A DNA stretch of 64,000 bases from Isoptericola sp044389085. GTDB taxonomy: Bacteria; Actinomycetota; Actinomycetes; Actinomycetales; Cellulomonadaceae. The notes under the pieces are model-generated. The model was given only the letters and a program-made list of their open reading frames with translations. It made no database searches and was not told the DNA's origin. Where the stretch lies: positions 868,001 to 932,000 of the forward strand of contig NZ_JBIRXP010000001.1 in the NCBI RefSeq assembly GCF_044389085.1, read 5' to 3'. Of this stretch, positions 41,322 to 50,634 are shown piece after piece. How positions within the stretch are numbered: position 1 is the stretch's first letter; each line of letters starts with the position of its first letter. Position numbers and translations under genes: made by a program.

Positions 41322-42440
41322 ATGACGCAGAGCACCGTCCCCGCCCCGATCACCGACCTGACCGGCGCCGGGGTGTCCATCTGGCTCGACGACCTGTCGC
41401 GGGAGCGCCTGCGCAGCGGCAACCTCGCGGCCCTCGTCGCCGAGCGCGGCGTCGTCGGCGTGACGACGAACCCCACGATCTTCGCCAAGGCGCTCTCCAG
41501 CGGCGACGCGTACGACGCGCAGCTGGCCGAGCTCGCCGGCAGCGACGTGGACTCCGCCGTCGAGACGATCACCACCGACGACGTCCGCGCCGCCGCCGAC
41601 CTCCTCCGCCCGGTCTACGACGCCACGGACGGCGTGGACGGCCGCGTGTCGATCGAGGTCGACCCCCGCCTCGCGTACGACGCCGACAAGACCGTCGTCG
41701 TCGCCGAGCGGCTGTGGCGCACCGTCGACCGCCCGAACGTCTTCATCAAGATCCCCGCGACCGTGCCCGGTCTGGACGCGATCTCGCGGACCCTCGCCCA
41801 GGGCATCAGCGTCAACGTCACCCTGATCTTCTCCATCGAGCGGTACCGCGCCGTCATGGAGGCGTTCGCGATCGGCCTCGAGCAGGCGCGCGCCGACGGC
41901 ATCGACCTCGGCCCGGTCGGATCGGTGGCGTCGTTCTTCGTCTCGCGGGTCGACTCCTCGGTGGACGCCGCCCTGGAGAAGATCGGCACCCCCGAGGCCC
42001 TCGACCTGCGCGGCCAGGCCGCCGTCGCGAACGCCCGCCTCGCCTTCGAGGCCTACGAGCAGTTCGTGGGCACGGACCGGTGGCGTTCGCTCGCGGCGTC
42101 CGGCGCGCACCCGCAGCGGCCGCTGTGGGCGTCGACGGGCGTGAAGAACCCGGAGTACTCCGACACCCTGTACGTCTCCGAGCTGGTCACGGACGGCGTG
42201 GTGAACACGATGCCCGAGCCGACGCTGCAGGCGTTCGCCGACCACGGCGTCGTCACGGGCGACACGGTCCGCGGCACCGCGGGCGCGGCGCGCCGCACCA
42301 TCGAGACCATCGAGGCCCTCGGCGTCTCCCTCACCGAGGTCACCGACCACCTCGAGACGGACGGCGTCCGCAAGTTCGAGGACTCCTGGACCGAGCTCCT
42401 GGACACCGCGTCCGCCGGGCTGAAGGCCCAGGGCGCCTGA
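41322..42440 (+). CDS. tal: transaldolase
   Basis: The 372-residue enzyme of the long mycobacterial-type subfamily transfers dihydroxyacetone units. The Schiff-base Lys is Lys143 in NVFIKIPAT, and GVVGVTTNPTIFAKAL and SVNVTLIFSIERYRAV are family signatures. The ATG follows GAAGGA. It lies 100 bp after tkt. Confidence 0.97.
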   Translation: MTQSTVPAPITDLTGAGVSIWLDDLSRERLRSGNLAALVAERGVVGVTTNPTIFAKALSSGDAYDAQLAELAGSDVDSAVETITTDDVRAAADLLRPVYDATDGVDGRVSIEVDPRLAYDADKTVVVAERLWRTVDRPNVFIKIPATVPGLDAISRTLAQGISVNVTLIFSIERYRAVMEAFAIGLEQARADGIDLGPVGSVASFFVSRVDSSVDAALEKIGTPEALDLRGQAAVANARLAFEAYEQFVGTDRWRSLAASGAHPQRPLWASTGVKNPEYSDTLYVSELVTDGVVNTMPEPTLQAFADHGVVTGDTVRGTAGAARRTIETIEALGVSLTEVTDHLETDGVRKFEDSWTELLDTASAGLKAQGA

Positions 42441-42447
42441 GCTCTCC

Positions 42448-42473
42448 CCCGGGGGCGCCACGGCGCCCCCGGG
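42448..42473 (+). terminator. 12-bp GC hairpin between tal and zwf
   Basis: CCCGGGGGCGCC and GGCGCCCCCGGG are exact complements with a 2-nt gap, 7 bp past the tal stop. It has no T-run and may be a partial terminator or a 3'-end stabiliser. Confidence 0.6.
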
Positions 42474-42518
42474 TCCGCACCACCTCCCGCCCGCACGACG
42501 AAGAACGGTGCCCACCTC

Positions 42519-44060
42519 GTGAGACCGGCCAAGATCACCGCCGAGCACAACCCCCTGCGCGACCCCCTCGACCTGCGTCTGCCCCGCATCGCCGGGCCCA
42601 GCGGCCTCGTGATCTTCGGGGTCACGGGCGACCTGTCCCGCAAGAAGCTCATGCCCGCCGTCTACGACCTGGCCAACCGCGGCCTGCTGCCGCCCGGGTT
42701 CGCGCTGACGGGCTTCGCCCGCCGCGACTGGGAGGACGAGGACTTCGCGCAGGTCGTGCACGACGCCGTCAAGGAGCACGCCCGCACGCCCTTCCGCGAG
42801 GCCACCTGGCGCCAGCTCGCCGAGGGCATCCGTTTCGTGCAGGGGTCGTTCGACGACGACGAGGCGTTCGAGCGCCTTCGCCAGACCGTCGAGCAGCTCG
42901 ACGCCGAGCGCGGCACCGGCGGCAACCACGCCTTCTACCTGTCCGTGCCGCCCAGCGCGTTCCCCCAGGTCTGCCGGCAGCTGTCCGAGTCGGGGCTGTC
43001 CAAGTCCTCCCCGGACGCGTGGCGCCGCGTCGTCATCGAGAAGCCGTTCGGGCACGACCTCGAGAGCGCGCGCGAGCTCGACGCCGTCGTCTCCCAGGTC
43101 TTCGACCCGGAGTCGGTCTTCCGCATCGACCACTACCTCGGCAAGGAGACGGTCCAGAACCTCCTCGCCCTGCGGTTCGCGAACCAGATGTTCGAGCCGC
43201 TGTGGAACAGCAACTACGTCGACCACGTGCAGATCACGATGGCCGAGGACATCGGCATCGGCGGCCGCGCGAGCTACTACGACGGCATCGGCGCCGCCCG
43301 CGACGTCATCCAGAACCACCTGCTGCAGCTCCTGGCCCTCGTCGCCATGGAGGAGCCGGTCAACTTCGACGCCGAGGCCCTGCGCGCCGAGAAGATCAAG
43401 GCGCTGTCCTCCGTCCGCCTCCCCCGCGACCTCGGCCGGCACACCGCCCGCGGGCAGTACGCCTCCGGGTGGCAGGGCGGCGAGAAGGTCGTCGGGTTCC
43501 TCGAGGAGGAGGGCTTCAACCCCGACTCCACCACCGAGACGTTCGCCGCCGTGAAGCTCGAGATCGACAACCGGCGCTGGGCCGGCGTGCCGTTCTACCT
43601 GCGCACCGGCAAGCGCCTCGGCCGCCGCGTGACGGAGGTCGCCGTCGTCTTCAAGAAGGCGCCGCACCTGCCCTTCGAGTCGTCGCTCACGTCCGACCTG
43701 GGCAACAACGCGCTGGTCATCCGGGTGCAGCCCGACGAGGGCGTCACCCTGCGCTTCGGCGCCAAGGTCCCCGGCACCGCCATGGAGGTCCGCGACGTCA
43801 CGATGGACTTCGGGTACGGCCACTCGTTCACCGAGTCCTCCCCCGAGGCCTACGAGCGCCTCATCCTCGACGTGCTCCTGGGCGACCCGCCGCTCTTCCC
43901 GACCCGCGAGGAGGTCGAGCTCTCCTGGAAGATCCTCGACCCGGTGACCGCCTACTGGGCGGGCAAGGGCAAGCCGGAGCAGTACGCGTCGGGCACGTGG
44001 GGCCCGGAGTCCGCCGACAAGATGATGGCCCGCGACGGCCGCTCGTGGCGGCGCCCGTGA
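42519..44060 (+). CDS. zwf: glucose-6-phosphate 1-dehydrogenase
   Basis: The 513-residue enzyme makes 6-phosphogluconolactone and NADPH. The dinucleotide fold GVTGDLSRKK is at 34-43, EKPFG at 174-178 and the substrate site RIDHYLGKE at 202-210 with catalytic His205. It starts at a GTG. The adjacent opcA gene encodes its usual actinobacterial assembly partner. Confidence 0.97.
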   Translation: MRPAKITAEHNPLRDPLDLRLPRIAGPSGLVIFGVTGDLSRKKLMPAVYDLANRGLLPPGFALTGFARRDWEDEDFAQVVHDAVKEHARTPFREATWRQLAEGIRFVQGSFDDDEAFERLRQTVEQLDAERGTGGNHAFYLSVPPSAFPQVCRQLSESGLSKSSPDAWRRVVIEKPFGHDLESARELDAVVSQVFDPESVFRIDHYLGKETVQNLLALRFANQMFEPLWNSNYVDHVQITMAEDIGIGGRASYYDGIGAARDVIQNHLLQLLALVAMEEPVNFDAEALRAEKIKALSSVRLPRDLGRHTARGQYASGWQGGEKVVGFLEEEGFNPDSTTETFAAVKLEIDNRRWAGVPFYLRTGKRLGRRVTEVAVVFKKAPHLPFESSLTSDLGNNALVIRVQPDEGVTLRFGAKVPGTAMEVRDVTMDFGYGHSFTESSPEAYERLILDVLLGDPPLFPTREEVELSWKILDPVTAYWAGKGKPEQYASGTWGPESADKMMARDGRSWRRP

Positions 44061-44142
44061 GGCCCGCCCCCGCCCCGTACGGCGACGCGCGCGCCGCGGC
44101 GAGCCGCCCCCACCCGAGCCTCATCCACCCAGGAGAGCCCCG

Positions 44143-45093
44143 ATGATCATCGACATGCCGGACACGACCACGAACGCGGTCGGCAAGCGGCTCGCCCACC
44201 TGCGCGACGAGGGCGGCGCGGTGGCGCTCGGCCGGGTCCTCACGCTCGTCGTCGTTGCGGAGGAGGCCGACATCGAGGACTCCGTCCGCGCCGCGAACCA
44301 GGCCAGCCACGAGCACCCCTGCCGGGTCGTGGTGGTCGCGCCGCTCGCGCAGCGCGACCGCTCCGCGCCGCGGCTCGACGCCGAGATCCGCGTCGGCGGC
44401 GACGCGGGCGCCTCCGAGGTGGTCGTGCTGCGCGCCGGCGGGCCGATGCTCGACCACCCGGACACCCTGGTCATGCCCCTGCTGCTGCCCGACGCCCCGA
44501 TCGTCGTGTGGTGGCCGACGGGCGGCCCGGACGACCCGTCGGCGTCCCCGATGGGCGCGATGGCCCAGCGCCGCATCACGGACACGACGACGGCGGCCGA
44601 CCCGGTCGCGATGCTGCACCGCCTGGCGGGAACGTTCAGCCCGGGCGACACCGACCTGGCGTGGGCGCGCGTCACCCTGTGGCGGGGGCTCATCGCGGCC
44701 GCGGTGGAGCAGCCTCCGTTCGAGCCCGTCACGGCGGTGACGGTCGAGGGCCAGGAGCAGCACACGTCCCTCGACCTGCTGGCCGCCTGGCTCGGTCAGC
44801 GCCTGCGCTGCCCCGCCACGGTCGTGCGGACGGACAGCGACGACGCCATCACCCGCGTGACGCTCGAGCGCAAGAGCGGGCCCATCGTGCTCGACCGCCC
44901 CGACGGGCGCGTCGTGACGATCACGCAGCCCGAGAAGCCGGAGCGCCGGATGGCGCTGCCCATCCGCGCGCTGAGCGAGGCCCTCATCGAGGAGCTGCGG
45001 CGCCTCGACCCCGACGAGCTCTACGGCGAGGTGCTCACCAAGGGCCTCACGCGCGTCGAGACCGTCCGGGCGAAGGCGAAGGCCAAGGCGTGA
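44143..45093 (+). CDS. opcA: glucose-6-phosphate dehydrogenase assembly protein OpcA
   Basis: The 316-residue protein has the OpcA signatures RVLTLVVVAEEADIEDSVRAANQASHEHPCRVVVV and PDAPIVVWWPTGGPDDPS. In actinobacteria and cyanobacteria OpcA promotes oligomerisation and activity of G6PDH. It is separated from zwf by 82 bp, with AGGAGAG before the ATG. Its stop overlaps the pgl GTG. Confidence 0.96.
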   Translation: MIIDMPDTTTNAVGKRLAHLRDEGGAVALGRVLTLVVVAEEADIEDSVRAANQASHEHPCRVVVVAPLAQRDRSAPRLDAEIRVGGDAGASEVVVLRAGGPMLDHPDTLVMPLLLPDAPIVVWWPTGGPDDPSASPMGAMAQRRITDTTTAADPVAMLHRLAGTFSPGDTDLAWARVTLWRGLIAAAVEQPPFEPVTAVTVEGQEQHTSLDLLAAWLGQRLRCPATVVRTDSDDAITRVTLERKSGPIVLDRPDGRVVTITQPEKPERRMALPIRALSEALIEELRRLDPDELYGEVLTKGLTRVETVRAKAKAKA

Positions 45094-45872
45094 GCGCGCC
45101 GCTCGTCGTCGTCCACCCCGACGCCACGGTCCTCGCGGAGGCCGCCGCGGCCCGGCTGCTCACCCGCCTGCTCGACGCGCAGTCGGTCCGCACCCCGGTG
45201 CACGCCGTCCTCACGGGCGGGACCGTGGGGATCAGGACGCTCGAGGCCGTGGCCGCGAGCCCGCTGCGACCGGCCGTGGACTGGTCTGGGGTGCACCTGT
45301 GGTGGGGCGACGAGCGGTTCCTGCCCGACGGCTACCCGGACCGCAACGAGACCCAGGCCCGCGCCGCCCTGGTGGACGCGCTCGTCGCTGACTCCGGTCT
45401 GCCCGCCGGACAGGTCCACGCGATGCCGGCGCTCGGCGCCGTCGTCGAAGGCGTCACCGTGGAGACGCCCGAGCAGTCGGCCGCGGCCTACGCGGCCGAG
45501 CTCGCCGCGGCGGCGGAGCCCGCCTCCGCGTCGGAGGGCCCGGCCGTGCCGGAGTTCGACGTGCTGCTGCTCGGCATGGGACCGGACGGGCACGTCGCGT
45601 CGCTGTTCCCCGGCCACGAGGGCCTGGCGGCCGGCGGCGCGACCGTGGGGGTGCACGGTTCGCCCAAGCCGCCGCCGGAGCGCGTCTCCCTCACCTTCGA
45701 CGCCCTCCGCCGCGCACGCGAGGTGTGGGTCGTCGCTGCCGGAGCCGAGAAGGCGGAGCAGGCCGCTGCGGCCCTGGCCGGCGGGGCGGTCACCGACGTC
45801 CCGGCGGCCGGGGCCCGCGGCACCGAGCGGACGCTGTGGCTGCTGGACGTCGCGGCGGCGACGCCCGCCTGA
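45090..45872 (+). CDS. pgl: 6-phosphogluconolactonase
   Basis: The 260-residue NagB-fold lactonase has VHLWWGDERFLPDGYPDRNE and VLLLGMGPDGHVASLFPGH, the substrate phosphate-binding and catalytic His motifs. It completes the oxidative entry to the pentose-phosphate pathway. The GTG overlaps the opcA stop (GTGA). It converges on the GT61 gene with only 31 bp between. Confidence 0.96.
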   Translation: MSAPLVVVHPDATVLAEAAAARLLTRLLDAQSVRTPVHAVLTGGTVGIRTLEAVAASPLRPAVDWSGVHLWWGDERFLPDGYPDRNETQARAALVDALVADSGLPAGQVHAMPALGAVVEGVTVETPEQSAAAYAAELAAAAEPASASEGPAVPEFDVLLLGMGPDGHVASLFPGHEGLAAGGATVGVHGSPKPPPERVSLTFDALRRAREVWVVAAGAEKAEQAAAALAGGAVTDVPAAGARGTERTLWLLDVAAATPA

Positions 45873-45903
45873 CGGCGAGGTCGACCGGGTCGCTCACCGG
45901 ACG

Positions 45904-47685
45904 TCACGACGACCCGAGCAGCCCCCGGAGCTCGTCGATGTTCCGTTCGACGTCGAAGTCCCACGCCGAGAAGAACGCCTCGCTCGACCAGCCCTCGTCG
46001 GGCTGCGGCACGTCGCCGGCGCTCCACAGGAAGTGCACGTCGCAGTCGAGCAGCAGGGAGACGACGTACTCGTTGCGCGCGGTGTACCCCTCCTGGTTCA
46101 GCACGATCACGGTCTCGACCTGACGGGCATAGATCAGGCTGAGCATCCCCGAGCCACCGAAGCCTGCGATCACCTTCGCCCGCGCGAAGGCGGACGCCTG
46201 CTCCTGCAGCGAGAGCACCTCGGGGTGGACGACGGTGAACCCGAAGCCTCGGAAGATCTCCTCGACCTCGTCGGTGTTCCGGCAGTCGCGCTTCATCCGG
46301 CCCGCCGGGCGCGAGACGAAGATCCGCTCTCCGTGGCCCTCGATCTCCGGCCGCACGAGCGTGTCGGCGAGGCGGTCCCAGGTCGACACCAACGACGGAT
46401 GGATCGAGTAGGGCTCCGCGTAGTGCAGCAGCGGGCTGGCACCCGCCAGCCGGTCCACGCGCACCGGCCCGTCGACCACGACGACGTCCTCGGCGTCGAT
46501 CCCGTACGCGCCGAGCAGCCGACGGTCGAGGGTGCTGACCCGGTCGCCGGGGGTACGCGCCTGGAGGATGACCTTGGCGTCGGGGTAGAGCGCCCGCACG
46601 TGTCCCCAGCCCCACAGCCGGGGGACGGTCTCGACCATGAGGTGGCCGAAGTGCGAGGCGAGGAACGGGTCCAGGTGGAAGTACGTGCCCGGCAGGTGCC
46701 TGACCGCGCGATGGCGTGCGGGGACCCGTGCGAAGGCGGCGTCGACGTCGTCCGCCCCAGGGCTCGTCAGCGTCGTGGCGTACGGGTACCTGAACGACTC
46801 CGGCAGGATCATCCCGGCAGCGTGCACGAGCCCTCGCGGCGCGACGGTCACCGGTCCCTCGTACACCCGGACCGTCGCCGCCGGATAGGCCACCGACGTG
46901 GCGAGCTCCCCGTCCCGCGGGAGCGCACCGTGCACCCGGGTCGGTGATCGGAGCGTGCCCGCCGCACGCCGTGCCACCACCTGTGCGGTGACGTCGCTCG
47001 ACCGGCCTGCGACGACCTTCCCCACCTCGGACTCGCGCACCTTGAGGTGGTGGACGCCCCGCTTGACCACCACCGTGTGGGTGGGGGCGAGGGTCAGCGT
47101 CTCGACCGACGCCGCGAGGGCCCGGTCGCGCGGGTCCGGCAGCTTCTCCGCCACCCCCCGGCCCACAGCCCCGACGGCCCTGTGCACCACGCGGGCGCAC
47201 GAGTCCTCCAACGGCCCGGCGCCGGCGCGGTGACGCACCAGGTGGACACCGCCCTGCCGCAGGTTCAGGAAGCCGCGGCGCCACACGCGGGCGTGCACGT
47301 CCTTGCCGTCCTCGGTGAGGTCGATCACGAGGTCGGGAGCAGGAAGCCGCCGAGTCACGCTGGCCCAGGCCGCAAGGTCCGGGACGTCGACCACGGTGAC
47401 GGAGTCGTGCGCGGGGTCCCGGTCACGCTCCGGAGAGACGCCCACCCGCACGACGGTCACGTCGAACCCCTCGAGGCGCGAGGCGAGCGCCTCCGTCGCC
47501 GCCATTCCGCCCGACGCCGGGTCGGTGACGATCATGGCGCGTCGCGGCTGCTCGTCGTGCGGACCGACGAGCAGCACCGCCCCGTCGACCACGTCGACGG
47601 GGAGCGGAAGCGCGACACCCGGCCGGAGGCGCTGGCGAGGAGAGGGAGGGACGCCGCGCGCCAGGCGTCGCAGGAGTACGCGCAC
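45904..47685 (-). CDS. GT61 (DUF563)-type glycosyltransferase
   Basis: The product is 593 residues from a GTG with GGAGG 6 bp upstream. The C-terminal 300 residues match the GT61/DUF563 pattern (FLASHFGHLMVETVPRLWGW, IFVSRPAGRMKRDCRNTDEVE, ASAFARAKVIAGFGGSGMLSLIYA). The N-terminal 250 residues are a separate region I do not recognise. No signal peptide or membrane span is seen. GT61 enzymes build capsule, cell-wall or glycan side chains. No other surface-glycan gene lies nearby, so its substrate is unknown. Confidence 0.78.
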   Translation of the reverse strand: MRVLLRRLARGVPPSPRQRLRPGVALPLPVDVVDGAVLLVGPHDEQPRRAMIVTDPASGGMAATEALASRLEGFDVTVVRVGVSPERDRDPAHDSVTVVDVPDLAAWASVTRRLPAPDLVIDLTEDGKDVHARVWRRGFLNLRQGGVHLVRHRAGAGPLEDSCARVVHRAVGAVGRGVAEKLPDPRDRALAASVETLTLAPTHTVVVKRGVHHLKVRESEVGKVVAGRSSDVTAQVVARRAAGTLRSPTRVHGALPRDGELATSVAYPAATVRVYEGPVTVAPRGLVHAAGMILPESFRYPYATTLTSPGADDVDAAFARVPARHRAVRHLPGTYFHLDPFLASHFGHLMVETVPRLWGWGHVRALYPDAKVILQARTPGDRVSTLDRRLLGAYGIDAEDVVVVDGPVRVDRLAGASPLLHYAEPYSIHPSLVSTWDRLADTLVRPEIEGHGERIFVSRPAGRMKRDCRNTDEVEEIFRGFGFTVVHPEVLSLQEQASAFARAKVIAGFGGSGMLSLIYARQVETVIVLNQEGYTARNEYVVSLLLDCDVHFLWSAGDVPQPDEGWSSEAFFSAWDFDVERNIDELRGLLGSS

Positions 47686-47864
47686 GGGAGACCTCCACGG
47701 GTGCACGCCGCCGGCACGACCGACGGGGGCGGGGACGACATCGCTTGGCGGACAGTATCGCGGCGGCTCCGGGCCGACAGGCCAACACCGCGTGAACATC
47801 CGGTTCACCGCGGGCGCGTCCTCGCGTGCGTACGGCGCACGGGCACGCGGAAGGCGTGCGTGCG

Positions 47865-48761
47865 CTAGCTCGCCGACCGGTGGCGGTCCGCGAGCAGCCG
47901 GGCGGGCGTCTCGTCGTCGAACTCCGCGAAGAACTCCCCCACGCGCTCGGTGAGCTCGCTCATCCCGTCGCACGCGAACAGGGTGGGCTGGTAGTGCGAG
48001 ATGTCGTACTCCACGGTGCCCATCGAGTAGAAGTCGAGGGGCAGGATGGTGGCGCCGCGGAACTCCTCGATCTCGCCGTACGAGGACAGCAGGCCGGCGC
48101 CGTAGGCGCGCAGCTCCCCGTCCTCGTACATCACGCCGAACTCGATCGTGAACCAGAAGACGTCCGCCACGAACTGGAGCCCCTCGGCGGTCTCGCACCG
48201 GCGCGCCGCCTCGCCCGCCCGGCGCTTCACGTCGGCGATCGCGGGGTTCGCGAGCAGGTTCCCGTGGCCCACGACCTCGTGGATGATGTCCGGCTCGGGC
48301 GTGTACAGGGGCTGCGACCCGTGGCGCAGGTACTGCGTGGAGTGGAAGACGCCGTCGGCGAGCGAGCCGTAGAACTGGTCCAGCGGCACGAGCCCCGCGG
48401 CCGGGTGCAGCCGGAACCCGCTGAGCGGCTCCAGGCCGGCGCTCACCTCGTCGAGCTGCGGCACCCGCTCGGTCGGCAGGCCGAGGGCTTCCTTGCCCTC
48501 GAGGTAGCCGCGGATCGCCAGTCGCTCGTGCTTCGGGGCGAGCTCCGTGCACACCGTGCGCCAGATCTCGTTCTCCGCGTCCGTGTACTCGACGCGGGGC
48601 ACGGGGTCGCCCGGCGACCAGCGCAGCGCGGGGCCCGCGATGGCCTCGCGCCGGCGCCGGTACTCCGGGTCGTTCGCGCCGGGGTGGTCGTCCGTGAGGT
48701 GCACCGTGACGCCGTGCTCGTCCTCGGTGACGGGGGCGTAGAGCTGACCTTCCTCGAACAT
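47865..48761 (-). CDS. phhA: phenylalanine-4-hydroxylase
   Basis: The 298-residue enzyme is a biopterin-dependent aromatic amino-acid hydroxylase converting phenylalanine to tyrosine. The iron ligands are His161 and His166 in PDIIHEVVGHGNLL and Glu207 in FWFTIEFGV. The length fits the bacterial single-domain type without an ACT domain. An inverted repeat GTGAAC/GTTCAC (47,792-47,808) lies in the 179-bp gap after its stop and may end the transcript. Confidence 0.95.
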   Translation of the reverse strand: MFEEGQLYAPVTEDEHGVTVHLTDDHPGANDPEYRRRREAIAGPALRWSPGDPVPRVEYTDAENEIWRTVCTELAPKHERLAIRGYLEGKEALGLPTERVPQLDEVSAGLEPLSGFRLHPAAGLVPLDQFYGSLADGVFHSTQYLRHGSQPLYTPEPDIIHEVVGHGNLLANPAIADVKRRAGEAARRCETAEGLQFVADVFWFTIEFGVMYEDGELRAYGAGLLSSYGEIEEFRGATILPLDFYSMGTVEYDISHYQPTLFACDGMSELTERVGEFFAEFDDETPARLLADRHRSAS

Positions 48762-48837
48762 GCGGCCAGACTACGCCCGGCGCCACCGTCTCGACAGGTG
48801 GACGTCCGGCAGCAGGGTCCTCGGGGAGCGGGCGGCG

Positions 48838-49203
48838 TCAGCTCGCCCGCCGCAGCCCCGTCCGGCGCGCCCGCAACGTCGCGAGGGCCTCCTCGAGGAG
48901 GGCGGCACCGTCCTCCTCGGAGCGGCGTTCCTTCACGTACGCCAGGTGCGTCTTGTACGGCTCGTTCCGCACCGGCGACGGCGGGTTGGCCGCGTCGAGC
49001 CCGGCGGGGAAGCCGCAGCGCGGACAGTCCCAGAACTCCGGAGGCTCGACGTCCTCGTTCGCCGAGAAGCTCGGTGTCGTCTCGTGCCCGTTCGCGCACC
49101 AGTAGGAGACCCGCACCCGGGGTGCCGCCTCGCCGCGCTCGGACTCTCCCAGCGGACCCGCACCCACGCGCGAGCCCCGGATCGCATGACCGGCTGTAGC
49201 CAC
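48838..49203 (-). CDS. rbpA: RNA polymerase-binding protein RbpA
   Basis: The 121-residue actinobacteria-specific factor binds RNA polymerase and the primary sigma factor to stabilise open complexes. The core zinc-binding region (YWCANGHETTPSFS and WDCPRCGFPAG) and the C-terminal sigma-interacting helix region (EPYKTHLAYVKERRSEEDGAALLEEAL) are present. It starts at a GTG. It lies next to secG as in other actinobacteria. Confidence 0.97.
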   Translation of the reverse strand: MATAGHAIRGSRVGAGPLGESERGEAAPRVRVSYWCANGHETTPSFSANEDVEPPEFWDCPRCGFPAGLDAANPPSPVRNEPYKTHLAYVKERRSEEDGAALLEEALATLRARRTGLRRAS

Positions 49204-49349
49204 GTCCTGTCGTCCTCACCTTCGATTCAGTGGGTGTGCCACCCACGGACGATCTTCGTGAACCGTCGGGCCCGGCTGGCGCCCGGCCCGTGTGCCCCCG
49301 CACCGGCCGAGCCTGGGCCCGAGCCGGTGATGGTCGTGCTCGTGCTCGC

Positions 49350-49592
49350 TCAGCTCACCTTCGTGATGAGACCGAGCAGCACGATCACGACGAACCAGAC
49401 GAGCGCAAAGCTCACCGTGATCCGGTTGAGGTTGCGCTCGGCGACGCCGGAGCTGCCCGCCGCGCTCGAGATCCCCCCGCCGAACATGTCGGACAGCCCG
49501 CCGCCCTTGCCCTTGTGCATCAGGATGAGCAGGGTCAGGAAGGCGCTGGTGATCACCAGGAGAACCTGAAGGATGATCTGCAAAACGTCCAC
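49350..49592 (-). CDS. secG: preprotein translocase subunit SecG
   Basis: The 80-residue protein has two membrane segments (LQIILQVLLVITSAFLTLLILM and VSFALVWFVVIVLLGLI) flanking the Gly-rich KGKGGGLSDMFGGGISSAAGSS loop, diagnostic of SecG. It is an accessory part of SecYEG. It starts at a GTG. No gene is seen in the 146 bp between it and rbpA. Confidence 0.96.
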   Translation of the reverse strand: MDVLQIILQVLLVITSAFLTLLILMHKGKGGGLSDMFGGGISSAAGSSGVAERNLNRITVSFALVWFVVIVLLGLITKVS

Positions 49593-49688
49593 GGTGTCCT
49601 CGGCTGTCCTCGTTCGTCGTCCGCCCGCGGGGCGGGCATCTGTTCGTCACCCGACCAGGACGTCGTCCCGGCCGGGTCAAGAGTAAGT

Positions 49689-49753
49689 GACGGACGCCTC
49701 CCGAGGCGAACACCGATGTTTCCATCCGGTGACGATCCCAGGAGGCGTCCGTC
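49689..49753 (-). terminator. large stem-loop between tpiA and secG
   Basis: GACGGACGCCTCC and GGAGGCGTCCGTC are perfectly complementary 13-nt arms around a 39-nt loop. The loop contains a second stem, CACCG/CGGTG (49,711-49,731). It is probably the terminator after tpiA. The promoter of secG is expected in the rest of the gap 49,593-49,688 but is not clear. Confidence 0.7.
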
Positions 49754-49785
49754 GTGCGGGCCCGGGCCCGCCGTGGGGTGTCGCG

Positions 49786-50577
49786 TCAGGCGACGTGCGA
49801 CTGGTAGCGCGCGATCTTCGCGAACTCGACGGGGTCGAGGCTCGCGCCGCCCACGAGGGCGCCGTCGACGTCGGGCTGCGCCATGATCTGCGCGACGTTG
49901 CCCGACTTCACGGAGCCGCCGTACAGCACGCGCACCGCGTCGGCGACCTCCGCGTCGTAGACGTCCGCCAGCACGCGACGGATGGCGCCGCACACCTCCT
50001 GCGCGTCCTCCGGGGTCGCGACCTCGCCCGTGCCGATCGCCCAGACGGGCTCGTAGGCGATGACGACCTGCAGAGCCTGCTCGCGCGGGACGTCCACGAG
50101 CGCGGCCTCGACCTGCGCGAGGGTGTAGGGCACCTGCTCGCCGGCCTTGCGGACGTCGAGACCCTCCCCCACGCACAGGATCGGGACGAGCCCGTGCGCG
50201 AAGGCGGCACGGACCTTGGCGTTGACCAGGTCGTCGTTCTCCGCGTGGTACTCGCGGCGCTCCGAGTGGCCCACCGCCACGTACGTGGCGCCGAGACGGG
50301 CGAGCATCGCACCCGAGACCTCGCCGGTGAACGCACCGGACTCGTGCCGGGACAGGTCCTGCGCGCCGTAGCGGATCTCGAGCTTGTCCGCCTCGACCAG
50401 GGTCTGCACGGACCGCAGGTCCGTGAAGGGCGGCAGCACCGCCACCTCGACGGCCGCGTAGTCGTGCTTCGCGTCCTTGAGGGTCCACGCGAGCTTCTGC
50501 ACCGCGGCGAGCGCCTCGGTGTGGTCCAGGTTCATCTTCCAGTTGCCCGCCATCAGGGGCGTGCGGGTGGTGGCCAC
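49786..50577 (-). CDS. tpiA: triose-phosphate isomerase
   Basis: The 263-residue TIM barrel interconverts the two triose phosphates. It has PLMAGNWKMNLDH with the substrate Lys14, VGHSERREY with the catalytic His, AYEPVWAIGTG with the catalytic Glu, and the phosphate-binding YGGSVKSGN. It starts at a GTG and lies 57 bp after pgk. Confidence 0.98.
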   Translation of the reverse strand: MATTRTPLMAGNWKMNLDHTEALAAVQKLAWTLKDAKHDYAAVEVAVLPPFTDLRSVQTLVEADKLEIRYGAQDLSRHESGAFTGEVSGAMLARLGATYVAVGHSERREYHAENDDLVNAKVRAAFAHGLVPILCVGEGLDVRKAGEQVPYTLAQVEAALVDVPREQALQVVIAYEPVWAIGTGEVATPEDAQEVCGAIRRVLADVYDAEVADAVRVLYGGSVKSGNVAQIMAQPDVDGALVGGASLDPVEFAKIARYQSHVA

Positions 50578-50634
50578 GATGGGCTCCCGTTCTCTCGTGC
50601 TGGGTGGGAAGGGTCGGTCGACGGTCGGTCGGCG

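Noticed and set aside
45904..48786. A single 960-residue protein covering GT61 and phenylalanine hydroxylase region
   Set aside because: The upstream part of the frame is antisense-like noise over phhA. The GTG at 47,685 with GGAGG marks the true start of the glycosyltransferase.
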